Shown: piece after piece, positions 1 to 5,071 of the stretch
Numbering within the stretch: the stretch's first letter is position 1
Layout of the letters: each line of letters begins with the position of its first letter
From: Chloroflexota bacterium
GTDB taxonomy: Bacteria; Chloroflexota; Anaerolineae; Aggregatilineales; Aggregatilineaceae
Assembly (NCBI GenBank): GCA_016234525.1
Contig: JACRBK010000334.1
Span: forward strand, 1-6,420
Direction of reading: 5' to 3'
DNA length: 6,420 bases
Notes under the pieces: model-generated
What the model was told of the DNA's origin: nothing
The model's input: the letters and a program-made list of their open reading frames with translations, nothing else
Databases searched by the model: none
Position numbers and translations under genes: made by a program

Positions 1-140
1 ACTCCTGGCCCACTGAAATGTACCAGCCGCACACCCTGGTGGAATATACGCGATCCCCGTTTCAGTTCAAGGCCATTCCCTATTATTTATGGGCGAATCG
101 TGCGCCGGGCGAAATGCGTGTTTGGATGCGTGAGGCGTAA
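1..140 (+). CDS. C-terminal end of a GH127/DUF1680-type glycoside hydrolase (partial)
   Basis: The frame beginning at base 3 is open from the window edge to a TAA at 138-140 and gives 45 residues. It contains the stretch FKAIPYYLWANRAPGEMRVW. A C-terminal 'IPYY.WANR.PGEM.VW' signature is characteristic of the DUF1680/GH127 family, whose characterised members include beta-L-arabinofuranosidases acting on plant-derived sugars. The catalytic (alpha/alpha)6 barrel would lie upstream of the window, so the catalytic residues cannot be checked and the substrate cannot be stated. The gene converges on the minus-strand series that ends at 269. The family call rests on this motif alone but it is distinctive. 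No signal peptide can be assessed because the N-terminus is missing. Confidence 0.8.
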   Translation, partial: SWPTEMYQPHTLVEYTRSPFQFKAIPYYLWANRAPGEMRVWMREA

Positions 141-158
141 GACTGCGCCAATAGTCTC

Positions 159-194
159 TTTACCCTATCCCCCCTAATCCGTTCCCTTAGGGAA
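159..194 (-). repeat. Dispersed hairpin plus TAGGGGTAAA-type box, inverted copy
   Basis: On the minus strand, 174-159 reads GGGGGGATAGGGTAAA. This matches boxes at 1724-1738, 5265-5282 and 6331-6345, which run on the plus strand. It adjoins a small palindrome at 182-194 (TTCCC/GGGAA with a 3-nt loop). The copy lies between the convergent ends of the glycoside hydrolase and the minus-strand series. It could be a REP-like element or contribute to termination. The remaining gap, about 195-253, shows no other structure. Confidence 0.55.
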
Positions 195-253
195 GGGGAG
201 TCAAACAGAGGGAATCGGGTAATTATTTTCTTGGGCTGGCCTAAATCAAATCA

Positions 254-291
254 GCCACCCGCCTGATCTCAACCGGGATCGGGCGGGTGGC
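254..291 (-). terminator. Long stem-loop at the 3' end of the minus-strand series
   Basis: GCCACCCGCC (254-263) is a perfect inverted repeat of GGCGGGTGGC (282-291). Pairing continues inward with mostly Watson-Crick and some G-T pairs to about 270/275, giving a stem of up to 17 bp with a 4-nt loop. On the minus strand the stem is followed by TGATTTGATTT, a weak T-rich stretch rather than a clean U-run. The stop codon of the small hypothetical gene (269-271) lies inside the stem. The position at the end of the minus-strand genes favours a terminator, but the poor U-tract leaves some doubt. Confidence 0.65.
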
Positions 292-517
292 GTTCGTTGC
301 CGCGTTTAAAATTGCCGGTAGCTTTCGCCATGATCAACTGGGCTGTATGATCGTCGGCGTCTGCGATCTGACGCAAAAACCGCTCGGCTTTGTCGCCCTT
401 GAGCGTGATCACCAGTTTGTTGGTCCAATAAATCAACACGCGCCGGTCTTTGGTGGGCTGGTACGAAAAAACCTCGTCGTTGAGTTTGCCGCGCTGATCT
501 TCGGGTTTGTCATCCAT
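269..517 (-). CDS. Small conserved hypothetical protein
   Basis: This encodes 82 residues from ATG at 517-515. The function is not recognised. The protein is soluble and mostly charged, with no signal peptide or membrane segment. A beta-rich first half (DEVFSYQPTKDRRVLIYW, then KLVITLKGDKAERFL) is followed by a helical part ending QLIMAKATGNFKRGNER. From memory, that KATGNFKRGNE-like ending recurs in small uncharacterised proteins of Chloroflexota; no search was done. An alternative GTG start at 529-527 adds four residues and overlaps the preceding TGA (526-528) by 4 nt, which would suggest translational coupling. Neither start has a clear Shine-Dalgarno. The gene follows the GNAT frame closely, so co-transcription is likely. 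The stop codon falls within the terminator-like hairpin. Confidence 0.7.
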   Translation of the reverse strand: MDDKPEDQRGKLNDEVFSYQPTKDRRVLIYWTNKLVITLKGDKAERFLRQIADADDHTAQLIMAKATGNFKRGNERHPPDPG

Positions 518-525
518 AAGGGTTA

Positions 526-804
526 TCACAATACACGGCTGTAAAGCACCTGGCTGTAGTCATCGGATACCGTCTCAACTTCGAGCAGGGGGTGGACAAA
601 GTCCCACACGAACGTGGCGATCTCGGTGTAATTGTGGCGGGCGGACCAGTCGCGCAGCGCCATCACCAGCAAATTGTTGATCGGGCGGCGCGTCCAGACC
701 CAGGCGTGAACGCGCATCGGCAGATACCGATCTTGTTGGAGCAGGGCATAGGCTTCTTGCCCGGTGACGGTGATTTGCAGCCGGTAGGCTTCCGGTTCGA
801 CGAT
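526..804 (-). pseudogene. C-terminal part of the GNAT protein, cut off by an in-frame TAG
   Basis: This is the same frame as the acetyltransferase at 805-1470, continuing directly after the TAG at 807-805. It gives 92 further codons before TGA at 528-526. The residues right after the stop (IVEPEAYRLQITVTGQEAYA) look like ordinary protein. So does the rest, including HAWVWTRRPINNLLVMALRD and ATFVWDFVHPLLEVE. The first ATG, at 717-715, would discard 29 protein-like codons, and no good start or ribosome site follows the TAG. The simplest reading is one ancestral gene of 314 codons broken by a nonsense change; for example, GAG to TAG needs a single base. Alternatives are a sequencing error, readthrough, or a separate small protein starting at 717. 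Confidence 0.6.
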
Positions 805-1470
805 CTATGGCACGCTGTTCCAAAAGCCGGGCGTAATATGATCCCATTCATGGCGAGCATTTTGATAACGGCCCAGGGGCATGTGCCAGCCGTCTACCTG
901 CGCCGGATCAAATGTCTTGAGTTCGGCGGCTTTGTAAAAGACTCGCCCTTCTCCGGCCTGGATCAAAATACGTTGACCGGTGTGAGCACGCGCGAAGTGG
1001 TGATGTTCATACAGCGCCGCGTCGGGTTCAGCGTGAGCGACGACGATACGCTTGCAGCGAATGGCCTGCCCCATTTGCAGGATATACGCCAGCAGGGCGC
1101 TGCTTAAGCCGGTGCCGGTGTAATCGGGATGCACCGCCAGCCGCGAAATATTGAGATGGTGGCCGAACGGCTCCGGCTCGCGCCCGATAAAGACCTCCGC
1201 CTCCGCGCCGATCTTCCCCTCGACTTCGGCTACCAGCGGGATTCCCTCGCTGCCGCGCAGCAGGTTTGCCAGATGCACGGCGCACATTTCGATGCTGGCC
1301 CAGGGGCCGCCGATCAACCACCGCTCAAACAGGCTGAGATCGTCATAGGCTGCCGGGATGTTTTCGCCGTTGAGGTCACGGCGGGTCCAGGCGGGAATAT
1401 TGGCGTTACACAACGCGGTCAGGTGAGCCGCATCAGCCAGGGTCGCCTGGCGTACCGTAATTTGAGGCAT
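805..1470 (-). CDS. GNAT-family N-acetyltransferase, ends at an in-frame TAG
   Basis: This encodes 221 residues with ATG at 1470-1468, preceded by AGGAAAG at 1482-1476, 5 nt upstream, which supports the start. The N-terminus (ITVRQATLADAAHLTALCNA) is a typical first strand and helix of a GNAT fold. The acetyl-CoA-binding motif A is HLNISRLAVHPDYTGTGLSS (residues about 105-124). The pyrophosphate loop DYTGTG (116-121) has Asp where Arg or Gln is usual. A later segment (PDAALYEHHHFARAHTGQR) fits the conserved strand/helix where many GNATs have 'YE..GF'. The family transfers an acetyl group from acetyl-CoA to an amine; the substrate here is unknown. The catalytic core appears intact, but the frame runs on past the TAG for 92 codons, so this is probably a truncated version of a 314-residue protein. 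It lies 268 nt downstream of another GNAT gene on the same strand. Confidence 0.8.
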   Translation of the reverse strand: MPQITVRQATLADAAHLTALCNANIPAWTRRDLNGENIPAAYDDLSLFERWLIGGPWASIEMCAVHLANLLRGSEGIPLVAEVEGKIGAEAEVFIGREPEPFGHHLNISRLAVHPDYTGTGLSSALLAYILQMGQAIRCKRIVVAHAEPDAALYEHHHFARAHTGQRILIQAGEGRVFYKAAELKTFDPAQVDGWHMPLGRYQNARHEWDHITPGFWNSVP

Positions 1471-1509
1471 AAAGTCTTTCCTGTGTCATAAAAAACAACC
1501 CAACTCATG

Positions 1510-1527
1510 GGCGCGATTCACTGCGCC
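1510..1527. other. Short GC hairpin upstream of the GNAT gene
   Basis: GGCGC (1510-1514) pairs with GCGCC (1523-1527), and TTTTT follows at 1531-1535 on the plus strand. On the minus strand it reads GGCGCAGTGAATCGCGCC and lies about 40 nt before the GNAT ATG, in its likely leader. A similar hairpin precedes the vWA gene (4179-4197). It looks like a weak terminator on the plus strand, but no plus-strand gene ends here. Confidence 0.35.
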
Positions 1528-1598
1528 TGGTTTTTAGCCCCCCTTGAAAAAACAGGGTGCAGCAAGCAGCGCCCCTACAAGACCCGGTCGGCTGCGGT

Positions 1599-1641
1599 CC
1601 CCTCTCTAACTCAGTTGGAGAGGGGGTAGGGGGTGAGGCTC
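1599..1641 (+). repeat. C/G-rich hairpin repeat with GGGGTGAGGCT tail, single copy
   Basis: CCCCTCTC (1599-1606) pairs with GAGAGGGG (1618-1625), and AACT/AGTT extends the pairing inward. The 3' flank reads GGGGGTGAGGCT (1630-1641). The same hairpin and tail form the right half of the twin element at 6190-6293, so the two belong to one family of dispersed intergenic palindromes. Just upstream, GCAGCGCCCCTACA (1566-1579) resembles the GCCCCTACA end of the palindrome near 5345-5354. Confidence 0.6.
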
Positions 1642-1684
1642 AGCAAAAAAAAGCAATCCAACCCCCTTAGTTAATGACTATTCT

Positions 1685-1738
1685 CCCCTCTTTCTCTGCG
1701 TAGCGGGGAAAGAGGGGGCGGGGGAGATAGGGGTAAAT
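1685..1738 (+). repeat. Dispersed hairpin plus GATAGGGGTAAAT box
   Basis: CCCCTCTTTC (1685-1694) pairs with GAAAGAGGGG (1708-1717), with CTCTGCGTAGCGG in the apex. It is followed by GATAGGGGTAAATTT (1726-1740). The copy at 5214-5283 shares the apex and the box. The stems differ by paired changes (CTCTTTC/GAAAGAG versus CCCTTTC/GAAAGGG), so base pairing is preserved. The element abuts the stop codon of the minus-strand acetyltransferase (1741-1739). Confidence 0.65.
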
Positions 1739-3016
1739 TTACACCAAATCCGCCAGCCCGATTTTCGGATCGCGCTGGGGGAACAAGGATCGCAGCAGCA
1801 GAGCATGGCGTTCTTGATAACCCTCTACCACCCGATCAATCCCGAACCAGCCCGTCAGCAGCCGGACAACGACCGTCGCCGGGGCTTCGAGTTCGACGAT
1901 TTCAGGTGAGCCGCCTGTGCCTAACGTGACCTCAGCCTGTTGGTTCTCGGTGCGGATGATCAGATGATAGGCGCGCGAGTCACATTCACTGACGCTGTGA
2001 CGCGCTTCGAGTGTTGGGGCCAGCCGCTGTAAAGCGGCAGGGAGATTGTGCAGCCGCAGGAATCCCGCCCCCGTAAAATGGCGCTGGTTGGCGCCGCGTA
2101 CCAGGGCATGACGCATAAATGCACTCTGCGGGTGAACAAACAGCCCGATCCGGTCCACCGTCAGCGCGTCCGCCATGCGTGCGATCTCGCCCAGCAGCGA
2201 CTCGATTCCGTCGGGATGGTCGCCCGCCGCCTCGATCACGCTGAAGCGTGCCGCCTGTGTATCGCGGAAGGTATTGATCTGCCGCTGTGTCACCAGCCGC
2301 GCATAGGCGACCAGGCGATCATCTTCTTCGGCCACGATAAAATCATCCGGCTGATCGAGGCGCTCTTGATTTTCGATTTGCCAGTTCCACGCCTCGTCAT
2401 CCCGCGCCATCAGGTAATGTCCGCGTGCGCTTTCGGCGGCATATAACATCTTCACAGTGGGGAGATCGGGCAGGTAAAAACGACGCACGGCGACCTCCCG
2501 GCCTCGCGCGCCGAGTTGGTCGGCGGTGCGGCGTTCGTAACTGTGCGCGGGGTCCCAACTGCCCGCCTTGAGCGCCAGATCGGTGGCAATGTCGGATTCG
2601 TAGCTGGTCAGGTACAGCCCGGCGGCATATTCATACTGCCAGGGTTCAAACACCAGCGGACTGCCAAAACTGAGGCCGAAGACATCGCCACGCTCGGTCA
2701 TGCGCTGGTGGATCGCCTCGAGCAGCAGTTGTTCGCCGCCTAATCCCTGATAGGAGTCCAGCATCCCTAACAGGCTGATCTCAGCGGTGGGCAGCACACT
2801 CTCCCCGATCTGAATCTGGCGCGGGATGATCATGCCATGCCCGGCGATCTCACCGGGCCGCTCACCGTCGAGCACAAAACAGTCGGCGGGGTCAAAGGTG
2901 GGCGCATGACCATACGTGATCGACCATGTGTCATAATCGGACTGACCGTAGATTTCGCGGATATGGGTTAAGACGGCTTCTTGCTCGCCCGGCCAGCGAA
3001 TATTCCGCACAGACAT
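1739..3016 (-). CDS. Eis-like GNAT N-acetyltransferase with SCP2-like C-terminal domain
   Basis: This encodes 425 residues. The start is ATG at 3016-3014, preceded by GAGGGGGT (3028-3021) at 5 nt. The frame is open 44 codons further upstream but that stretch does not look like protein. Residues about 1-140 form a first GNAT domain. Its cofactor motif is AEISLLGMLDSYQGLGGEQL (78-97), with YQGLGG in place of the usual RxxGxG loop, followed by FGLSFGSPLVFEPWQYEYAAG. Residues about 175-325 look like a second, degenerate GNAT-like domain. The tail (about 345-425) has strands HLIIRTENQQ and AEVTLGTG, then helices ending LLRSLFPQRDPKIGLADLV. This resembles the sterol-carrier-like domain closing Eis-type acetyltransferases. 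That family acetylates amines such as aminoglycosides or lysines, but the substrate here is unknown. The cofactor loop departs from consensus, so activity is not certain. Confidence 0.8.
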   Translation of the reverse strand: MSVRNIRWPGEQEAVLTHIREIYGQSDYDTWSITYGHAPTFDPADCFVLDGERPGEIAGHGMIIPRQIQIGESVLPTAEISLLGMLDSYQGLGGEQLLLEAIHQRMTERGDVFGLSFGSPLVFEPWQYEYAAGLYLTSYESDIATDLALKAGSWDPAHSYERRTADQLGARGREVAVRRFYLPDLPTVKMLYAAESARGHYLMARDDEAWNWQIENQERLDQPDDFIVAEEDDRLVAYARLVTQRQINTFRDTQAARFSVIEAAGDHPDGIESLLGEIARMADALTVDRIGLFVHPQSAFMRHALVRGANQRHFTGAGFLRLHNLPAALQRLAPTLEARHSVSECDSRAYHLIIRTENQQAEVTLGTGGSPEIVELEAPATVVVRLLTGWFGIDRVVEGYQERHALLLRSLFPQRDPKIGLADLV

Positions 3017-3021
3017 AACCA

Positions 3022-3028
3022 CCCCCTC
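3022..3028 (-). promoter_or_regulatory. Ribosome binding site fixing the Eis-like GNAT start
   Basis: The minus strand reads GAGGGGG at 3028-3022, five bases before the ATG at 3016-3014. It supports this start over the upstream ATG at 3148, which would overlap the PRPP synthase gene head to head. Confidence 0.65.
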
Positions 3029-3055
3029 AAATGATGATCGGGTACTTTGACCGGA

Positions 3056-3061
3056 ATTATA
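3056..3061 (-). promoter_or_regulatory. Candidate -10 element for the minus-strand GNAT series
   Basis: The minus strand reads a perfect TATAAT at 3061-3056, 40 nt upstream of the GNAT ATG, inside the short divergent gap. Transcription would start near 3049 and leave a leader of about 33 nt. No good -35 hexamer is seen 15-18 nt further upstream (the bases there read ATGCGC or AATGCG), so this is a candidate only. Confidence 0.4.
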
Positions 3062-3131
3062 GATCGGAAAGAGGTCTTGCGCATTTGGCAGTGAGCGGTA
3101 AAGTAGAACATGAAAACGTGTTAACGTGCTT

Positions 3132-3136
3132 GGAGG
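3132..3136 (+). promoter_or_regulatory. Strong GGAGG supporting a TTG start for the PRPP synthase
   Basis: GGAGG at 3132-3136 is followed by a 5-nt spacer (ATGAC) and an in-frame TTG at 3142. The next codons read ALEDLFIFSG, which is where PRPP synthases normally begin. The ATG inside the spacer (3137) is in another frame. This is the best-placed ribosome site in the region. Confidence 0.65.
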
Positions 3137-3141
3137 ATGAC

Positions 3142-4137
3142 TTGGCACTCGAAGACCTTTTCATTTTTAGCGGATGGTCGAATGAACCCCTGGCGCAAAG
3201 AGTCTGTGATCATATAGGTGTACCGCTGCGCCAGACCACTACCAAACGATTCAGTCACGGGTCGCTCAGTGTGCAGTTAAGCGAGAGTGTTCGTAACAAG
3301 GATGTGTATATCGTCCAGTCGTTTACGGAACCCGTTCACCGTCACATGATGCAAATGTTAATGATGTTAGACATCGCCCGGCATGGGGACGCGCGCCGGG
3401 TGACTGCCGTCATTCCCTATTTCGTTTACGGGCGCGCCGATAAAAAGGACGCGCCGCGTATTTGTATCACCGGAAAACTGGTGGCGAAACTGATCGAAGC
3501 CTCTGGCGCTGACCGGCTGATCGCCATGGCGCTGCATTCGCCCCAGACACACGGTTTTTTTGATGTGCCGCTCGATCATCTCACCAGTATGCGCGTGCTG
3601 GCGGATTATTTTAAACGCCAGGATTTAACCGATACTGTAGTGGTTTCGCCTGATGTGGGTTATGCCAAACAGGCGACCAAACTGGCTCATTCGCTCAAAC
3701 TTCCGCTGGCGGTGGGCAGCAAAGTGCGCCTGACCGACCGCAAAGTGACGATCAAAACCGTGTTAGGCATCAATACGCCCGCGCCTAAGCGGGCGATTGT
3801 GATCGATGATGAGATCGCTACCGGCGGCACGATGGAAGAGATCGTGCGCGTGATGAGCGATATGGGGACCGAAACTTTCTGGCTGGCCTGCACACACGGC
3901 CTGTTTACCGGGAATGCGGTCAGCCTGCTCAACAGCATGGACAACGTCGAAAAGATTATTTGCACCGACACGGTTTATGCGCCGCACGCTACCCAGGGTA
4001 TCGCCAAATTGCAGGTGGAGTCGGTCGCATCGGTGTTGGGTGACGCGATTTTGTGCAATCACAACGGCGAATCGGTAGGCGCGCTGTTTGCCTTCTGGGA
4101 AGGCGACGATATGCCGTCCGACAGTTCGTTAGGCTGA
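3142..4137 (+). CDS. prs: Ribose-phosphate pyrophosphokinase (PRPP synthase) homologue, divergent
   Basis: From the TTG at 3142 this encodes 331 residues, close to the usual 310-320. The enzyme makes PRPP from ribose 5-phosphate and ATP for nucleotide, histidine and tryptophan synthesis. Family landmarks are present in order: LFIFSGWSNEPLA (6-18), TKRFSHGS (34-41), VQSFTEPVHRHMMQMLMMLD (58-77), AVIPYFVYGRADKKDAPR (89-106), LHSPQTHGFFDVPLDHL (131-147), VVVSPDVGYAKQA (166-178), the PRPP loop VIDDEIATGGT (220-230) and HNGESVGALF (307-316). Several positions depart from the common enzyme: FSHG for F-S/A-DG, MALH for the usual MDLH, KVR for KRR in the flexible loop, and DDEIATGGT for DDMIDTAGT. 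It may be a divergent class or a paralogue with altered activity. An open stretch from 3031 does not look like protein. The stop is TGA at 4135-4137. Confidence 0.88.
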   Translation: MALEDLFIFSGWSNEPLAQRVCDHIGVPLRQTTTKRFSHGSLSVQLSESVRNKDVYIVQSFTEPVHRHMMQMLMMLDIARHGDARRVTAVIPYFVYGRADKKDAPRICITGKLVAKLIEASGADRLIAMALHSPQTHGFFDVPLDHLTSMRVLADYFKRQDLTDTVVVSPDVGYAKQATKLAHSLKLPLAVGSKVRLTDRKVTIKTVLGINTPAPKRAIVIDDEIATGGTMEEIVRVMSDMGTETFWLACTHGLFTGNAVSLLNSMDNVEKIICTDTVYAPHATQGIAKLQVESVASVLGDAILCNHNGESVGALFAFWEGDDMPSDSSLG

Positions 4138-4144
4138 ACCTGAG

Positions 4145-4170
4145 TTGAATCGGGCCGCCAATCGTATAAT
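4145..4170 (+). promoter_or_regulatory. Candidate promoter for the vWA gene
   Basis: A perfect TATAAT lies at 4165-4170 in the 90-bp gap between the PRPP synthase stop and the vWA start. TTGAAT at 4145-4150 could be a -35 but the spacing of 14 nt is short. Transcription would start near 4177, placing the hairpin at 4179-4197 at the extreme 5' end of the message. Confidence 0.45.
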
Positions 4171-4178
4171 CTACATAA

Positions 4179-4204
4179 GGCGCAGCGTCACTGCGCCCAG
4201 TTTT
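4179..4204 (+). terminator. Hairpin with TTTT after the PRPP synthase gene
   Basis: GGCGCAG (4179-4185) and CTGCGCC (4191-4197) form a perfect 7-bp stem with a 5-nt loop, followed by CAGTTTT (4198-4204). It lies 42 nt past the prs stop and could be a weak intrinsic terminator. If the TATAAT at 4165 is a promoter, it is instead the 5' hairpin of the vWA mRNA. A related hairpin is at 1510-1527. Confidence 0.45.
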
Positions 4205-4227
4205 GCCTGTGTGGAGGAGAAACGTCT

Positions 4228-5064
4228 ATGAGCTATCAGGCCGAGATCAGCCGTAACAATCCCAGCATGTTTTTGTTCTTGATCGATCAGTCCGGCTCGA
4301 TGTCTGATCCATTTGGCGGCGGGGGCGGCGGAACCAAAGACAAAGCGATGGCCGACGCGATCAACCGCCTGCTGCAAAACCTGTCGATCAAATGCGCCAA
4401 GTCGGAAGGCGTGCGCGATTATTATCACGTCGGCGTGATCGGCTATGGGTCCAAAGTCGGCCCCGCGTTCGACGGCGCGCTGGCCGGGCGAAAACTGGTC
4501 CCGATCAGCGAAGTGGCCGACACTCCCAGCGCTATCGAAACCCGCAAGAAAAAAGTCGAAGACGGGGCGGGGGGATTAGTCGATCAAGACGTGCGTTTCC
4601 CGGTGTGGTTTAAGCCGGTCGCGGCCAACGGGACGCCGATGTGCGCCGCGATCAAACAGGCGCACGAGATCGTGTCGGATTGGCTGAAACAGCACACCAA
4701 CTGTTTCCCGCCGATTGTGATCAACATCACCGACGGCGAAGCATCCGACGGCAATCCATTAGCCCCGGCGCAGCAGCTCAAACAGTTGTCGAGCAGCGAT
4801 GGTAATGTGTTGTTTTTTAATGTGCATATCTCGTCGCTGAGCAGCAACAAGATCGAGTTCCCCAGCGGCGATAAAGAACTGCCCGACCAATACGCCAAGC
4901 TGCTGTTCCAGATGTCGAGCGAACTGCCCGACCATATTCGCACCGCTGCCGAACAAGAAGGCTATGCGGTCACAGCACAATCCCGCGGGTTTGTGTTTAA
5001 CGCCGATATTATCGCCGTGATTCGTTTTCTGGATATTGGCACGCGGCCCAGCAACTTACGCTAG
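4228..5064 (+). CDS. von Willebrand factor A domain protein (TerY/YegL-like), vWA-PP2C-kinase module
   Basis: This encodes 278 residues from ATG at 4228, with a strong GGAGGAGA at 4213-4220. The vWA domain fills most of the protein and carries a complete metal-ion-dependent adhesion site: DQSGSM (D20-x-S22-x-S24), T136 in NGTPM, and D169 in INITDGEASDG. vWA proteins of this type bind Mg2+ or Mn2+ and partner proteins through the MIDAS. No signal peptide or membrane segment is seen, so it is probably cytoplasmic. A run of six glycines (30-35) follows the first MIDAS loop. A charged insert (about residues 88-128, including AIETRKKKVEDGAGG) separates the second and third strands. The next genes are a PP2C phosphatase and a probable kinase, as in the TerY-P or YegL-YegK-YegI triads. 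The role as scaffold or phosphorylation target is inferred from that context. The stop is TAG. Confidence 0.88.
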   Translation: MSYQAEISRNNPSMFLFLIDQSGSMSDPFGGGGGGTKDKAMADAINRLLQNLSIKCAKSEGVRDYYHVGVIGYGSKVGPAFDGALAGRKLVPISEVADTPSAIETRKKKVEDGAGGLVDQDVRFPVWFKPVAANGTPMCAAIKQAHEIVSDWLKQHTNCFPPIVINITDGEASDGNPLAPAQQLKQLSSSDGNVLFFNVHISSLSSNKIEFPSGDKELPDQYAKLLFQMSSELPDHIRTAAEQEGYAVTAQSRGFVFNADIIAVIRFLDIGTRPSNLR

Positions 5065-5071
5065 TATATTC

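Noticed and set aside
805..807. TAG as pyrrolysine or a reassigned codon
   Set aside because: TAG terminates the vWA gene in the same window, with only repeats after it, and there is no sign of pyrrolysine machinery. A nonsense mutation or sequence error is simpler.
592..1107. A 171-codon open frame on the plus strand
   Set aside because: It is antisense to the GNAT gene, has no family features, and the minus-strand frame shows clear GNAT motifs and a ribosome site.
3017..3148. Upstream ATG starts for the Eis-like GNAT (3148) and the PRPP synthase (3031)
   Set aside because: Both extensions would overlap each other head to head and their residues do not look like protein. Well-placed ribosome sites support starts at 3016 and 3142.
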